A stretch of DNA of 64,000 bases from Borrelia turicatae 91E135 (GCF_000012085.2 NC_008710.1:558001-622000); one strand, 5' to 3'; numbered from the stretch's first letter, positions 17,092 to 26,512 are shown. Made by a program: numbers and translations. The notes: generated from the letters alone by a model not told the origin.

Positions 17092-17352
17092 ATGGTAAAA
17101 AAAGAAGCTACAATTAATGCCGTTAATGGCTTGCATGTTAGACCAGCGTCAACGTTTGTCAAAAAAGCTAAGGAGTATGCTAGTGATATAACTATTGAAG
17201 CTGATGGAAAATCTGTTAGTGGAAAAAGTTTATTTCGATTACAAACACTAGAATTATCTTCTGGTAAGAAGCTTGTGGTTTGTGCTGATGGTGATGATGA
17301 AGAAAAGGCTGTTACTGAACTTGTTGAGCTCATTGAATCTTTTAAAGAATAG
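17092..17352 (+). CDS. ptsH: Phosphocarrier protein HPr
   Basis: Carries phosphate from enzyme I to the sugar-specific EIIA domains of the phosphotransferase system in the cytoplasm. The active His is H15 in NGLHVRPAS. S46 (VSGKSLFRLQ) sits at the place of the regulatory Ser of Gram-positive HPr; whether it is phosphorylated here is unknown. The length of 86 residues is normal. It is first in a tight ptsH-ptsI-crr operon. Confidence 0.95.
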   Translation: MVKKEATINAVNGLHVRPASTFVKKAKEYASDITIEADGKSVSGKSLFRLQTLELSSGKKLVVCADGDDEEKAVTELVELIESFKE

Positions 17353-17367
17353 GTATGGAAGGTTTAT

Positions 17368-19089
17368 ATGACTTTATCGGGGAAAAGAATATCTAAAGGA
17401 ATAGGTGTAGGAGAGGCTCTTTTTATTAAAAAGGATTTTGATAAATTTATTGATAAATCAAAAATTGCTTCTTTACAAATTGATGATGAGATAAAAAAAT
17501 TTAATGATGCTAAATCAAAAGCTATATCTGCACTTAAAGAGCTTACAAAGAAGGCTGTGGCTCAACTTGGTGCTGATAAGGAAGGTATTTTTGAAGGACA
17601 GATATTAGTGATTGAGGATGATGAACTTTCTGATTCTGTTACAAGTTTTATTAAGAATGAAAATTATTGCGCTGCTTATGCTGTTTATATGTCTTTTAAA
17701 GAATTAATTGCGAGTGTAGAAGAATATACAGATGCTTATTTAAAAGAGAGAGCTTCTGATTTTAAAGATATTAGAAATAGGCTTATTTCAAATATTTTAG
17801 ATCAGGTGACTGATCTCTCTGAGGTTAAAAGAGATGTGGTTCTGATTACTGAAGAATTGACGCCTTCTGATACAATGCAGGTTGATTTAAGTTATGTTAA
17901 GGGGTTTGTGACTACAGTTGGTGGTGAGACTTCTCATGCTGCTATTTTGGCAAGGACAATGGGACTTCCTGCTCTTGTGATGACACCTTTGGATATTGCT
18001 AAAATTAAAGAAGGTGAGCAGTTGATAATTGATGGATTGTCTTCAATAATTATTGGTAATCCTTCATCCAGTGAACTAGATAAATATGCACATAAGATAT
18101 TAGAGTATAATGAGTATGAGCGAGAGCTTTTCGCATTAAAAAACCAAGATGCAAAGACAAAAGACGGTATTAAAATATCTCTGAAGGCTAATATTGGAAC
18201 TCCTACAGATGTTTTTTATGTTAATAAATATGGGCTTGATGGTATAGGGCTTTTTAGGACAGAATTTTTATATATGGAGTCTGTAAAGCCTCCAACGGAG
18301 GATGAACAATTTGAGGCCTATAAGAGAGTTGTAGACACTATTGAGAAAAAAGGTGTTGTTACTATTCGTACTCTTGATATTGGAGGAGATAAGGAGATTC
18401 CATATTTTAAATTCCCAAAGGAAGATAATCCTTTTCTAGGGTATCGTGCTCTTAGGATGTATATGGACTATGAGGATTTAATACAAAGTCAATTTAATGC
18501 GATTTTTAGGGCTAGTCATTATGGCAAGATAAGAATCATGGTTCCTATGCTTACTAGATATGAGGAACTTGATATAGTGAATTATTTTATAAATAAAGCT
18601 AAAACAAATTTAAAGTCTAGGAATTTGCCTTTTGATGAAAATTTGGAAGTTGGTTGTATGATAGAAGTTCCTTCAGCGGCTTTAATGGCATCTGACTTTG
18701 CTGACAAATTGGATTTCTTTAGTATTGGTACTAATGATTTAACCCAATATACCTTGGCTGTAGATAGGGGTAATCAAAAGATATCAAATTTATACGATAA
18801 ATATAATCCTGCTGTATTAAGGCTGATTAAGAATGTTCTTGATGCTGGTAATAATTTTGATATTGATGTTTCTGTTTGTGGTGAGCTTGGGGGAGATGAG
18901 GCTGGAGCTTTAATTCTTATTGGGCTTGGATTTAGATCTTTAAGTATGGTTCCTAGTGCTTCACTTAGAATTAAGTATTTGCTAAGCAAATATACAATGT
19001 CTGATTTAAGTGAATTGGCAAGCAAGGTATTAAATAGTAAGTCAGAATTAGAGACTTTAAAATTTTTAGATAAATATATAGGAGATTAG
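17368..19089 (+). CDS. ptsI: PTS enzyme I (PEP-protein phosphotransferase)
   Basis: Transfers phosphate from PEP to HPr. The N-terminal swivelling domain carries the active His at residue 190 (VGGETSHAAILART). The PEP-binding barrel has GIGLFRTEFLYM, FFSIGTNDLTQYTLAVDR and the catalytic Cys in DVSVCGELGGDE. The length of 573 residues is typical. The ATG follows GGAAGG (17357-17362) and lies 15 bases after ptsH. Confidence 0.97.
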   Translation: MTLSGKRISKGIGVGEALFIKKDFDKFIDKSKIASLQIDDEIKKFNDAKSKAISALKELTKKAVAQLGADKEGIFEGQILVIEDDELSDSVTSFIKNENYCAAYAVYMSFKELIASVEEYTDAYLKERASDFKDIRNRLISNILDQVTDLSEVKRDVVLITEELTPSDTMQVDLSYVKGFVTTVGGETSHAAILARTMGLPALVMTPLDIAKIKEGEQLIIDGLSSIIIGNPSSSELDKYAHKILEYNEYERELFALKNQDAKTKDGIKISLKANIGTPTDVFYVNKYGLDGIGLFRTEFLYMESVKPPTEDEQFEAYKRVVDTIEKKGVVTIRTLDIGGDKEIPYFKFPKEDNPFLGYRALRMYMDYEDLIQSQFNAIFRASHYGKIRIMVPMLTRYEELDIVNYFINKAKTNLKSRNLPFDENLEVGCMIEVPSAALMASDFADKLDFFSIGTNDLTQYTLAVDRGNQKISNLYDKYNPAVLRLIKNVLDAGNNFDIDVSVCGELGGDEAGALILIGLGFRSLSMVPSASLRIKYLLSKYTMSDLSELASKVLNSKSELETLKFLDKYIGD

Positions 19090-19092
19090 TTT

Positions 19093-19662
19093 ATGGGTTT
19101 TTTGGGTTTTTTTAAAAAGTCCGCTACTTTGGATTTAATAGCGCCTGTTAGTGGAAAAGTTGTTTCAATTGATAAAGTGCCAGATGAAGCTTTTGCTGAG
19201 AAGATAGTTGGCGACGGAATTGCAATTATGCCAACTGGAAGTGAGTTGGTTGCACCTTGTGATGGAAATATTGGTAAAATTTTCAAAACTAATCATGCTT
19301 TTAGCCTTGAAACTAAAGAGGGTGTTGAAATTTTTGTGCATTTTGGTATTAATACTCTTAATTTGAATGGTAAGGGTTTTACAAGAGTTGCCGAGGAGGG
19401 TATGAGCGTCAAACAAGGTGATGTTATTATTAGATTGGACCTTGAGTATTTAAAGGCTCATGCAGAGTCAGTAGTTACGCCTGTTGTTATTGCAAATTCT
19501 GATGAAGTTTCAAGCATTGAGTATGTGTTTGGAAAGCTTGATGATGGTTCTGAATATATTGTACCTTCTTCTACTACTTTAACTGAGGACATTAAAACTA
19601 AGATATCTCAGACTAATCCTGTTGAGGCAGGCAAAGATTTGGTTCTTAGAGTTAAAAAGTAA
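19093..19662 (+). CDS. crr: Glucose-type PTS EIIA component
   Basis: A soluble EIIA that accepts phosphate from HPr and passes it to a glucose-family EIIB/C. The two active-site His residues are H68 (KTNHAFSLET) and H83 (IFVHFGINT), and LIAPVSGKVVSIDKVPD is the family N-terminus. The length of 189 residues is slightly longer than the E. coli protein (169), with an extra C-terminal tail. It starts three bases after ptsI and ends in a strong hairpin. The membrane EIIBC partner is not in the window. Confidence 0.94.
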   Translation: MGFLGFFKKSATLDLIAPVSGKVVSIDKVPDEAFAEKIVGDGIAIMPTGSELVAPCDGNIGKIFKTNHAFSLETKEGVEIFVHFGINTLNLNGKGFTRVAEEGMSVKQGDVIIRLDLEYLKAHAESVVTPVVIANSDEVSSIEYVFGKLDDGSEYIVPSSTTLTEDIKTKISQTNPVEAGKDLVLRVKK

Positions 19663-19691
19663 GTTCGCAAGCTTATGCTTGCGAACTTACT
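19658..19691. terminator. Bidirectional terminator between crr and htpG
   Basis: A perfect 15-base inverted repeat (AGTAAGTTCGCAAGC and its complement) with a TTAT loop overlaps the crr stop and ends 4 bases before the htpG stop. Its GC content is unusually high for the window. It can end transcription from both sides, although no long T-run follows on either strand. Confidence 0.82.
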
Positions 19692-19695
19692 CTCA

Positions 19696-21543
19696 TTATA
19701 TGTTTTGTTCTAACATTTCATTTATTATGTTTATAAATTGACGTGGGTTTTTGCTTTGTAGACCGGAAGTTATCATTGCTTCTTCAAAAAGAATAATGCT
19801 TATTTTTTCCAAGTTTATATCATCTAGATTTTTTAAATTTTGAATGATTTTATTGTTTGGATTGAGTTCAAGAATAGGTTTTATTTCTTTAACCTCTTGT
19901 CCCATTGATATCATAATTCTTTGCATTTGATAAGTGGGGTCAGCACTATCAATTATTATTGCTGATGGTTCTTGTGTTAACGTTGCTGATAGTGATACAT
20001 CTTTGACATGATTTTTAAGTATTGTTTTTACTTTAAGTAGGATGTCTTTGAATTCTTCTTCCATTTGTTTGAAATTTTCATCTTTTAGTTCGTCACTTGT
20101 TTCGTTTTTGTTTATTGCTTTTAATTTTATGCCATCATATTCTGTGATGAAATTTAAAATTGCCTCATCAAGTTCATCATCCATAATGAGAGTTTCATAT
20201 CCTTTTTCTTTGTAAGCAGTTACAATTGGATTGATTTTAAGTATATTTTCTTTCCCTCCGGTTATATAGTATATGCTTTTTTGTTCCTCAGGCATTCTCT
20301 CTTTGTATTCTCTTAAAGATACAAGTCCATCTACGTGAGAAGACTTAAATCTAATTAAGGATATAAGTTTGCTTCTGTTATCAAAGTCAGAATAAACCCC
20401 TTCTTTTAAACATCTTCCAAATTCTTTGGAAAATTCATTGAATTTAGAATTATCTGACTCACTTAGCTTTTCAAGTTCACTAAGTATCTTCTTTACAGAA
20501 GATGCCTTTATTTTGGCTAATATTTTGTTTTGCTGCAAAATTTCTCTACTTACATTGAGGGGCAAGTCTTGACAATCTATTATTCCCTTTATGAATCTTA
20601 AGTAATTTGGAAGTAAGCTGTCTGCAGAATCTGTGATAAAAATTCTATTTATGAATAATTTTACACCAGGTTTAGTGTTTGGGTAGTACAGATCATAGGG
20701 AGCTTTGCTTGGAACATAAAAAAGATTTGTATACTCAATACTTCCTTCTGCTTTTGTATGAATATGAATTAATGGATTTTCATAATCAAAGGTTAGATTT
20801 TTATAAAATTCATTGTATTCTTCATCAGTGATTTCATTTTTATTTTTTATCCAAATTGCTGTTGTATCATTTAATTTATCTTCCTTTTCTTCAAATCCTT
20901 CTTGTTTACCATCCTTCATCAAGGGTTCTTTGTACTTGATGAAGATAGGATAACTTATGTGATTTGAATATTTTTTGATAATCTCTTGGATTTTCCATTT
21001 GTTGGTATACTCAATTCCTTCTTCGTTAAGATAAAGGGTTATTTCAGTTCCATATTCATCTTTTTCTGCCTTATTTATTTCATATCCTGTTTTGCCGTCA
21101 CTAGACCAGAGATAGGCAGTATCTTCCAATGCTTTTTTTGTTACAAGTTCAACTTTGTTTGCGACAATAAAAGCACTGTAAAATCCAACTCCAAACTGCC
21201 CAATTAAGCTTGCTGTATTTTTCTCATCTTTTTTTAGGTTTTTTATAAATTCTTTAGTTCCTGATTTTGCAATTGTACCAAGATGATTAATCAGGTCTTC
21301 TCTGTTCATCCCAATACCATTGTCTTTTATTTTAATGAGTTTTTCGTCAAAGCTTATTTCTATTTTTGGATCTAGTTTGATATCCTTGAATTTTTCGTTT
21401 GTTAAGTTTAAAAATTTAAGCTTATCAATGGCATCAGAGGCATTTGATATTAATTCTCGTAAAAATATTTCTTTATGAGAATAAAGAGAATGTATGATTA
21501 AATAAAGTAAATCATTAACCTCTGTATCAAATTGTTTTTTCAT
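19696..21543 (-). CDS. htpG: Hsp90-family chaperone HtpG
   Basis: An ATP-dependent cytoplasmic chaperone. The N-terminal GHKL ATPase domain has LRELISNASDAIDKLKF (the Asn/Asp that bind Mg-ATP), IKDNGIGMNREDLI, GTIAKSGTKEF and GQFGVGFYSAF. Middle-domain motifs include NVSREILQQNK, and the C-terminal dimerisation domain ends at IINEMLEQNI. The length of 615 residues is normal. The ATG has an AGGAG site. It is a single-gene unit bounded by the hairpin shared with crr; I saw no clear CIRCE-like operator upstream. Confidence 0.97.
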   Translation of the reverse strand: MKKQFDTEVNDLLYLIIHSLYSHKEIFLRELISNASDAIDKLKFLNLTNEKFKDIKLDPKIEISFDEKLIKIKDNGIGMNREDLINHLGTIAKSGTKEFIKNLKKDEKNTASLIGQFGVGFYSAFIVANKVELVTKKALEDTAYLWSSDGKTGYEINKAEKDEYGTEITLYLNEEGIEYTNKWKIQEIIKKYSNHISYPIFIKYKEPLMKDGKQEGFEEKEDKLNDTTAIWIKNKNEITDEEYNEFYKNLTFDYENPLIHIHTKAEGSIEYTNLFYVPSKAPYDLYYPNTKPGVKLFINRIFITDSADSLLPNYLRFIKGIIDCQDLPLNVSREILQQNKILAKIKASSVKKILSELEKLSESDNSKFNEFSKEFGRCLKEGVYSDFDNRSKLISLIRFKSSHVDGLVSLREYKERMPEEQKSIYYITGGKENILKINPIVTAYKEKGYETLIMDDELDEAILNFITEYDGIKLKAINKNETSDELKDENFKQMEEEFKDILLKVKTILKNHVKDVSLSATLTQEPSAIIIDSADPTYQMQRIMISMGQEVKEIKPILELNPNNKIIQNLKNLDDINLEKISIILFEEAMITSGLQSKNPRQFINIINEMLEQNI

Positions 21544-21663
21544 AGAATTCTCCTGTCTTGCATTTGTTTTAATCTTTACTTTTTTTATAATATAACATAA
21601 TCTAAAAATAATGAATAAAGTAAATTTGTCTGTAATAAAAAAATTAGGGTAGAGGATAGTGCA

Positions 21664-23058
21664 ATGGATATTGGTATTTATGGGCTAGGAGTTATGGGAA
21701 GTAATTTGGCGTTAAATATTGCTGATAGCGGTTTTAATGTTTCTGTTTATAATAGAGATAATGATAAAACAGAAGTTTTCCTTGTAAACGATGCTCATAA
21801 AAAGATTAATGGATTTAAAAATATTGAGGATTTTATTGGAAGTTTAAAAAAACCTAGAAAGATCATTTTAATGATATCAAGTTCAGCTGTTGATGAAGTC
21901 ATTGAACAAATTTTACCTTTAGTTGAAAAATTCGATATTATTATTGATGGTGGAAATTCTCATTATAAAGATACAATAAAGAGAGAGAAAGAATTATCTT
22001 CTAAGGATGTTTATTTTGTTGGACTTGGAATTTCAGGTGGTGAAAAGGGTGCAAGATTTGGACCTTCGTTGATGTATGGTGGGAGCAAAAAAGCTTATGG
22101 ATTAATTGAGCCTATTTTAAATAAGATAGCTGCTAAGACAAATATGGGAGATATTTGTTCTGCTTATGTTGGTGAGAGTGGAGCTGGACATTATGTAAAG
22201 ATGGTTCACAATGGAATTGAATATGCAGATATGCAACTTATTTGTGAGTCATATTTTTTTATGAAGAGAGCTTTTAATTTAGATAATTTAAAAATTTCCG
22301 AAGTATTTGACAAGTGGGGAGAAGGTGATCTCTCTAGTTATTTAATAGAAATAACATCTAAAATTTTAAAATATAAGGAAAATAATGAATATTTACTTGA
22401 TAAGATTTTAGATGTTGCAAATCAAAAAGGTACTGGGAAGTGGGTATCAATTGAAGCTTTGCAATTAAATGTGCCAGCAAATTTAATTTTTGAGTCTGTG
22501 TTTGCAAGGTTTTTGTCGGGATTAAAACATGAACGAGTAATTGCTAGTGACATTCTTAAAATGGACGTGGATTCTGTTGAATTTGATTTGAGTGATTGGA
22601 TTTTAGATCTCTATTATGCTCTTTTGGTTTCCAAAATACTAGCTTATGCTCAGGGTTTTATGATGCTTAAGAGTGCATCTGTTAATTATTCTTGGGACTT
22701 GAACTTGGGAAAGATTTCTTTGATTTGGAGAGAGGGTTGTATAATTAAAAGTGTTTTCTTAGAGAAGATTAAATTGGCTTATGATAAGAATCCACATCTT
22801 ATTAATTTAATTTTTGATGATTATTTTTTAGATATAATAAGAAATTATCATAAGTCTTTAAGGCGAATAGTCTCAAGGGCTAGTGAAATTGGGATACCTT
22901 TGCCAGCATTTTATGCAAGTCTGTCTTTTCTAGATTCTTATTCTACTAATTATTTACCAGCCAATTTAATTCAGGCCCAAAGAGATTTCTTTGGTGCACA
23001 TAGTTTTGAAAGAATTGATTCAAAGAGAGGTGAATTTTTTCATAGTACTTGGGAATAA
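21664..23058 (+). CDS. gnd: 6-phosphogluconate dehydrogenase, decarboxylating
   Basis: Converts 6-phosphogluconate to ribulose 5-phosphate, CO2 and NADPH in the oxidative pentose-phosphate path. It has the N-terminal dinucleotide fold (IGIYGLGVMGSNLALNIADS), the substrate signature ILMISSSAVD, FVGLGISGGEKGARFGPSLM, and the catalytic Lys/His region HYVKMVHNGIEYADMQ. The C-terminal half is all helical and ends near SFERIDSKRGEFFHSTWE. The length of 464 residues is normal. The ATG has an AGAGGA site. It supplies pentose phosphate that prs can use. Confidence 0.96.
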   Translation: MDIGIYGLGVMGSNLALNIADSGFNVSVYNRDNDKTEVFLVNDAHKKINGFKNIEDFIGSLKKPRKIILMISSSAVDEVIEQILPLVEKFDIIIDGGNSHYKDTIKREKELSSKDVYFVGLGISGGEKGARFGPSLMYGGSKKAYGLIEPILNKIAAKTNMGDICSAYVGESGAGHYVKMVHNGIEYADMQLICESYFFMKRAFNLDNLKISEVFDKWGEGDLSSYLIEITSKILKYKENNEYLLDKILDVANQKGTGKWVSIEALQLNVPANLIFESVFARFLSGLKHERVIASDILKMDVDSVEFDLSDWILDLYYALLVSKILAYAQGFMMLKSASVNYSWDLNLGKISLIWREGCIIKSVFLEKIKLAYDKNPHLINLIFDDYFLDIIRNYHKSLRRIVSRASEIGIPLPAFYASLSFLDSYSTNYLPANLIQAQRDFFGAHSFERIDSKRGEFFHSTWE

Positions 23059-23072
23059 TTTGAGATTGGTGT

Positions 23073-23612
23073 TTAAATATAATATTTAATGAATATTCCA
23101 CCTATTATATTTGTTTTAAGTCCTGCATAGAGGTAGTGATATGCAATGGATTTTGCGTTTGATACAAATTCTATTGAAGGTGCTATTTTAAGACCTACTT
23201 CTATTTGTTCTGTTAAATCATAAAAAATAGCTATTGGAATTCGAAATCCAAATCCTATTTCCATGTTTATGAAATTTGATTTGTTAGATGATATGTGTAT
23301 GTTTCCCCCAATTCCTGTACCAATAGATAATTTTTCTATTAATGGTATTGTTAATATTAGATCTAAGGCTGAGAGTACAAATATGTTAAAATCATATTTT
23401 TTTGATTTGAGTTTGTCTTCTGACAGATTAATACCATTAGTTCCTCCATAACCTATTTCAAGATCTATAAATGGGAATGACATAATATAATTAAATATTG
23501 GGTTTCCAATGCTTCCTCCAAATCCTATTTTTCTATCTGAATATGAGCTTTTTCCAAATGCACCGCCCCATATGTTTAGTGTTAGTATTGCTATTAGCAC
23601 TAATTTCTGCAT
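23073..23612 (-). CDS. Small exported barrel-like protein A
   Basis: The protein is 179 residues with a signal peptide (MQKLVLIAILTLNIWGGAFG). The mature part has alternating strands rich in Gly and aromatic residues (IGFGGSIGNPIF, FIDLEIGYGGTNG, LSIGTGIGGNIHI, INMEIGFGFRIPI, EVGLKIAPSIEF), a pattern of small outer-membrane barrels. It is the most divergent of three neighbouring minus-strand genes and corresponds by position to bb0562. The role is unknown. GGAG lies before the ATG. Confidence 0.7.
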   Translation of the reverse strand: MQKLVLIAILTLNIWGGAFGKSSYSDRKIGFGGSIGNPIFNYIMSFPFIDLEIGYGGTNGINLSEDKLKSKKYDFNIFVLSALDLILTIPLIEKLSIGTGIGGNIHISSNKSNFINMEIGFGFRIPIAIFYDLTEQIEVGLKIAPSIEFVSNAKSIAYHYLYAGLKTNIIGGIFIKYYI

Positions 23613-23741
23613 TAAATCTCCAATAATTAATGTTTCTATATCATTATATTTGATTTTTGATGATTAATAAAATTTTATAGGATGAATTCTGTTGATTTAA
23701 TTTTTATTTAAAATTTGAAGTGTTTATAATTCTGTTTATTT

Positions 23742-24257
23742 TTATGCAAACCAAAGTCTCATACCAAGCCCAGCAAATGCTTCCCATTTTTGTTTTGGAT
23801 TTCCACCACCAATACCCCAAATATTGATACCCGGTCCTGTTTTTAAAAATATGTCAAAATTTTTTTTGATAATTGGTAAATTTAGGGTGAGCGATATTCT
23901 AATTCCTATATTTGTCGAATTATACGTTTTGCGGGTATTTTGCCATTCAGGTATCCACCATAACCCATAAATTCCGATTCCCAGTGAAGCATCTATCGCT
24001 TTAGATTGTTCTGACGAATCTGATGAGAGTGCAGTAAACTCTAGGGAAGCAAATAATGTATTGAAATTGTTGAATAAATTTTTTAATCCGTTATAAATTC
24101 CAATTTCTATTGTGATGTTTTTACCTAAAACTAGTTGAAATGCGTTTGATAATGGCCCTAGTATTCCAATTCCGAAATAGCCTTTATTTGTGTGAGACTC
24201 TTTTGCTGAAACATTAAAGTAGTTTATTAGTAATAAGATTAAGATTATTTTTTTCAT
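23742..24257 (-). CDS. Small exported barrel-like protein B, paralogue of C
   Basis: The signal peptide is MKKIILILLLINYFNVSA. The mature part has Gly-rich strands (GYFGIGILGPL, ITIEIGIYNGLKNLF, TNIGIRISLTLNLP, FDIFLKTGPGINIWG) and ends WEAFAGLGMRLWFA. It is the same length (171) and has the same ending as the gene at 24650-25165, and the last 26 coding bases plus neighbours are identical, so the two are tandem paralogues. No enzymatic motif is seen. Probably periplasmic or outer-membrane. Confidence 0.7.
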   Translation of the reverse strand: MKKIILILLLINYFNVSAKESHTNKGYFGIGILGPLSNAFQLVLGKNITIEIGIYNGLKNLFNNFNTLFASLEFTALSSDSSEQSKAIDASLGIGIYGLWWIPEWQNTRKTYNSTNIGIRISLTLNLPIIKKNFDIFLKTGPGINIWGIGGGNPKQKWEAFAGLGMRLWFA

Positions 24258-24601
24258 GTACTGATAAATCCTCTCATTTTTTAAGTATATACTCGATTGT
24301 TTTTAAAGGGAAGTAATAGTATGAATTGTCATTTTTAAATCAAATTATATATTTAAAAATTTCAGTAAGTTAAATATTTATGATTTGTGAGCGTTTTGTC
24401 AAATATTGTTCTAATGTCAATAATCTTTATAATTTCAGTTTGGTTTTAAGTTATGAAATGAAATTTGTTATTGATGATTTTCAATATACATATTATTTAA
24501 ATCGTGTATGGTTTTGGGATAATATCAGTTTTTTGGGAGTGGGATCATTTGATGTTTTTGAGCATATGTTGAAATTTTATTTTGATATTTTACTTAATTT
24601 G

Positions 24602-24631
24602 TCAAGAGAAATACTTAAGTACTTCTCTTGA
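24602..24631 (-). terminator. Possible terminator after exported protein C
   Basis: TCAAGAGAAATACTT faces AAGTACTTCTCTTGA with a single mismatch, forming a long stem 18 bases past the stop of the gene at 24650-25165. No strong T-run follows on the minus strand, so the call is tentative. Confidence 0.45.
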
Positions 24632-24649
24632 TGTGATAAGCAGTTATTT

Positions 24650-25165
24650 TTATGCAAACCAAAGTCTCATACCAAGTCCGGCAAATACCTCCCATCTAAA
24701 TCCAACTCCTCTACTCCAAATATTTAATCCAAGACCAGGTGCTACTTTTAAGAATATATCAAATTTTTTTCTGGCTATTGCAAGATTTAGGATCAGTGGT
24801 AATCTTGCTCCTAAGCTCATTGGTCCACTATTTATTTTATTATTGCTCCATCTTGAGAACCATATTGTTCCATATCCACCGCCTCCAACAGCAAAGTCTA
24901 GCATGTTATCTGCTCCTGCAAAAGTATGTATATAAAAGATGTAGTCTATTGCAAGGAATAAAGTTTTCCAATCCTTAAAAAAGTTGTTTGTCCCACTGTA
25001 GGCACCTAAGTCTATGTCAAAATTTCCAATATTGAATTCTAATGCAATTGGAAATGGCAGTAAAATTCCCATACCAAATTTGTTTCTTGCTGTTGATGTT
25101 GAATTTGCAAAAGCAGATATTGATACTAACATAAACATTAAAGCAAGCATGTTCTTTGTTTTCAT
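24650..25165 (-). CDS. Small exported barrel-like protein C, paralogue of B
   Basis: The signal peptide is MKTKNMLALMFMLVSISAFA. The mature part repeats the layout of protein B: FGMGILLPFPIALEFNIGNF, FDIDLGAYSGTNNFFKDW, SLGARLPLILNLAIARKKFD, FLKVAPGLGLNIW and the ending WEVFAGLGMRLWFA. The strands and the shared C-terminus suggest a short beta-barrel. It is expressed away from the chemotaxis operon. Function unknown. Confidence 0.72.
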   Translation of the reverse strand: MKTKNMLALMFMLVSISAFANSTSTARNKFGMGILLPFPIALEFNIGNFDIDLGAYSGTNNFFKDWKTLFLAIDYIFYIHTFAGADNMLDFAVGGGGYGTIWFSRWSNNKINSGPMSLGARLPLILNLAIARKKFDIFLKVAPGLGLNIWSRGVGFRWEVFAGLGMRLWFA

Positions 25166-25649
25166 AAGTTGTTTTCCTTTATTATAAATTTTAATATAAA
25201 TTTTAATTCTGGATTGATGTAATTCAATAGGTTTGTAATAAATAGAAAGCGTTTCTTATCATTTATTGTTTATCCAATTGTTGTCCATACCCAAGTCTTC
25301 CTTTTATGGAAAATTGCTATTATTTGACTAATAAGAGTGAATTTTAATAATTCATGACCATTGTGAAAGTTTGATTATGGTTTTGCTTGGATTGTTTCAA
25401 ATGTCCTTTTGTGAGTGTTGTTTATAGAAACCAAGTTATCAGGTATTATTGTTTCTAGTAACTTAAAGTGATGAACATTTATATTTTTACTTATATTATG
25501 TATGATGTTTGAACATTGTTTTATATTTGTTTAGTATTGAAATTTTTGATTTATAATTGATACATGTGAATATGTGAGATATGTGAAGTTTGAATAAAAC
25601 TTATGGAGTGTTCTATTTATATTATTAGTTATATTATTAAGAGGCATTT
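25166..25649. other. Gene-free divergent region before cheW and protein C
   Basis: No open frame here looks coding. The left end holds a perfect 12-base tandem duplication (25184-25207, ATAAATTTTAAT twice) just upstream of the protein C gene. TATAAT at 25552-25557 is the best -10 for the chemotaxis operon, but its nearest -35 (TTGTTT at 25527) is 19 bases away. The cheW ATG is preceded by AAGAGG. The region must hold promoters in both directions; I cannot place them firmly. Confidence 0.5.
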
Positions 25650-26186
25650 ATGGAATTAGAAACCGATTTACAGGGTACATTAAATCAGTATCTTTTGTTT
25701 AGTTTAGATGAGCTTTATGCGATTGAAATTAAATATGTTGTTGAAGTCTTAGAGTATACTAAAATCTCAAAAATACCAAGAACCCCTGATTATATGGCAG
25801 GGATAATCAATAATAGAGGAAAAATAGTTCCAGTAATTGATATTAGAAAGCAATTTGGTATGCAAGATCGTAAAGTTAGTGATGATGGGCTTAAGAAAAA
25901 AGACGTTGATATTTCGAATATCATTATATTAAATTTGATATATGAAGGTGATGAATTGAATCTTGGAATTTTGGTAGATTATGTTAATGAGGTTCTTGAA
26001 CTAAATTTATCCGATATTGATGAGGCTCCAAAGATTGGTACGGGATTTAATTCGAGATTTATATCTGGAATTGGTAAGCGTAATAATAAATTTATTATTA
26101 TTCTTGATGTAGAGAATCTGTTTGATATTAAAGAACTCTCCAGTTTTAAAAATACTACAATATATGATCCTGATTGTGATCAATAG
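25650..26186 (+). CDS. cheW2: Chemotaxis coupling protein CheW (CheW2)
   Basis: Couples receptors to the CheA kinase. It has the CheW SH3-like fold: LLFSLDELYAIEIKYVVEVL, ISKIPRTPDYMAGIINNRGK-IVPVIDIRKQFG, and LGILVDYVNEVLELNLSDID. The length of 178 residues is normal. It is first in an operon with a STAS protein, cheA, cheB, an MCP-tip-like protein and cheY. In B. burgdorferi the matching cluster is the secondary chemotaxis set. Confidence 0.92.
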   Translation: MELETDLQGTLNQYLLFSLDELYAIEIKYVVEVLEYTKISKIPRTPDYMAGIINNRGKIVPVIDIRKQFGMQDRKVSDDGLKKKDVDISNIIILNLIYEGDELNLGILVDYVNEVLELNLSDIDEAPKIGTGFNSRFISGIGKRNNKFIIILDVENLFDIKELSSFKNTTIYDPDCDQ

Positions 26187-26200
26187 GAGTTTTACGTGTT

Positions 26201-26512
26201 ATGATTTATAATCCAGAAGGAGAACTTGTAGTAAACAGCATCTTTAAAGTTAAAGAAGATCTTTTAAATATTCTTAAAGAGATGAAAGAAGAAGAGACGC
26301 TGGTAATGAATCTTTCAAATGTAGAGAAAATAGATGTTACTTTTATACAAATTTTGTATGCTTCAAATAAATATGCTAAAGATAGAAATTTATTTATAAA
26401 GATAGAATATCCATCTGATGAAGTTTTAAGTTCATTGATATATGGTGGATTTTTAAATGATATTGAGGATATTGATCACTTAGATTTAGGCCTTAGTTTA
26501 ATTGAATTTTAG
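26201..26512 (+). CDS. STAS-domain protein in the chemotaxis operon
   Basis: A 103-residue single STAS domain, the fold of anti-sigma-factor antagonists. The core strand-helix is TLVMNLSNVEKIDVTFIQIL, where the residue that is usually a phosphorylatable Ser (D-S) is Val followed by Thr. Regulation by Ser phosphorylation is therefore doubtful unless the Thr substitutes. It lies between cheW and cheA, so a scaffold or regulator role in that signalling unit is plausible. Confidence 0.78.
   Translation: MIYNPEGELVVNSIFKVKEDLLNILKEMKEEETLVMNLSNVEKIDVTFIQILYASNKYAKDRNLFIKIEYPSDEVLSSLIYGGFLNDIEDIDHLDLGLSLIEF

Noticed and set aside
24380-24631. Small plus-strand frame of 83 residues between exported proteins B and C
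   Set aside because: No ribosome site, no recognisable domain, and its end is formed by the inverted repeat that probably terminates the opposite-strand gene.
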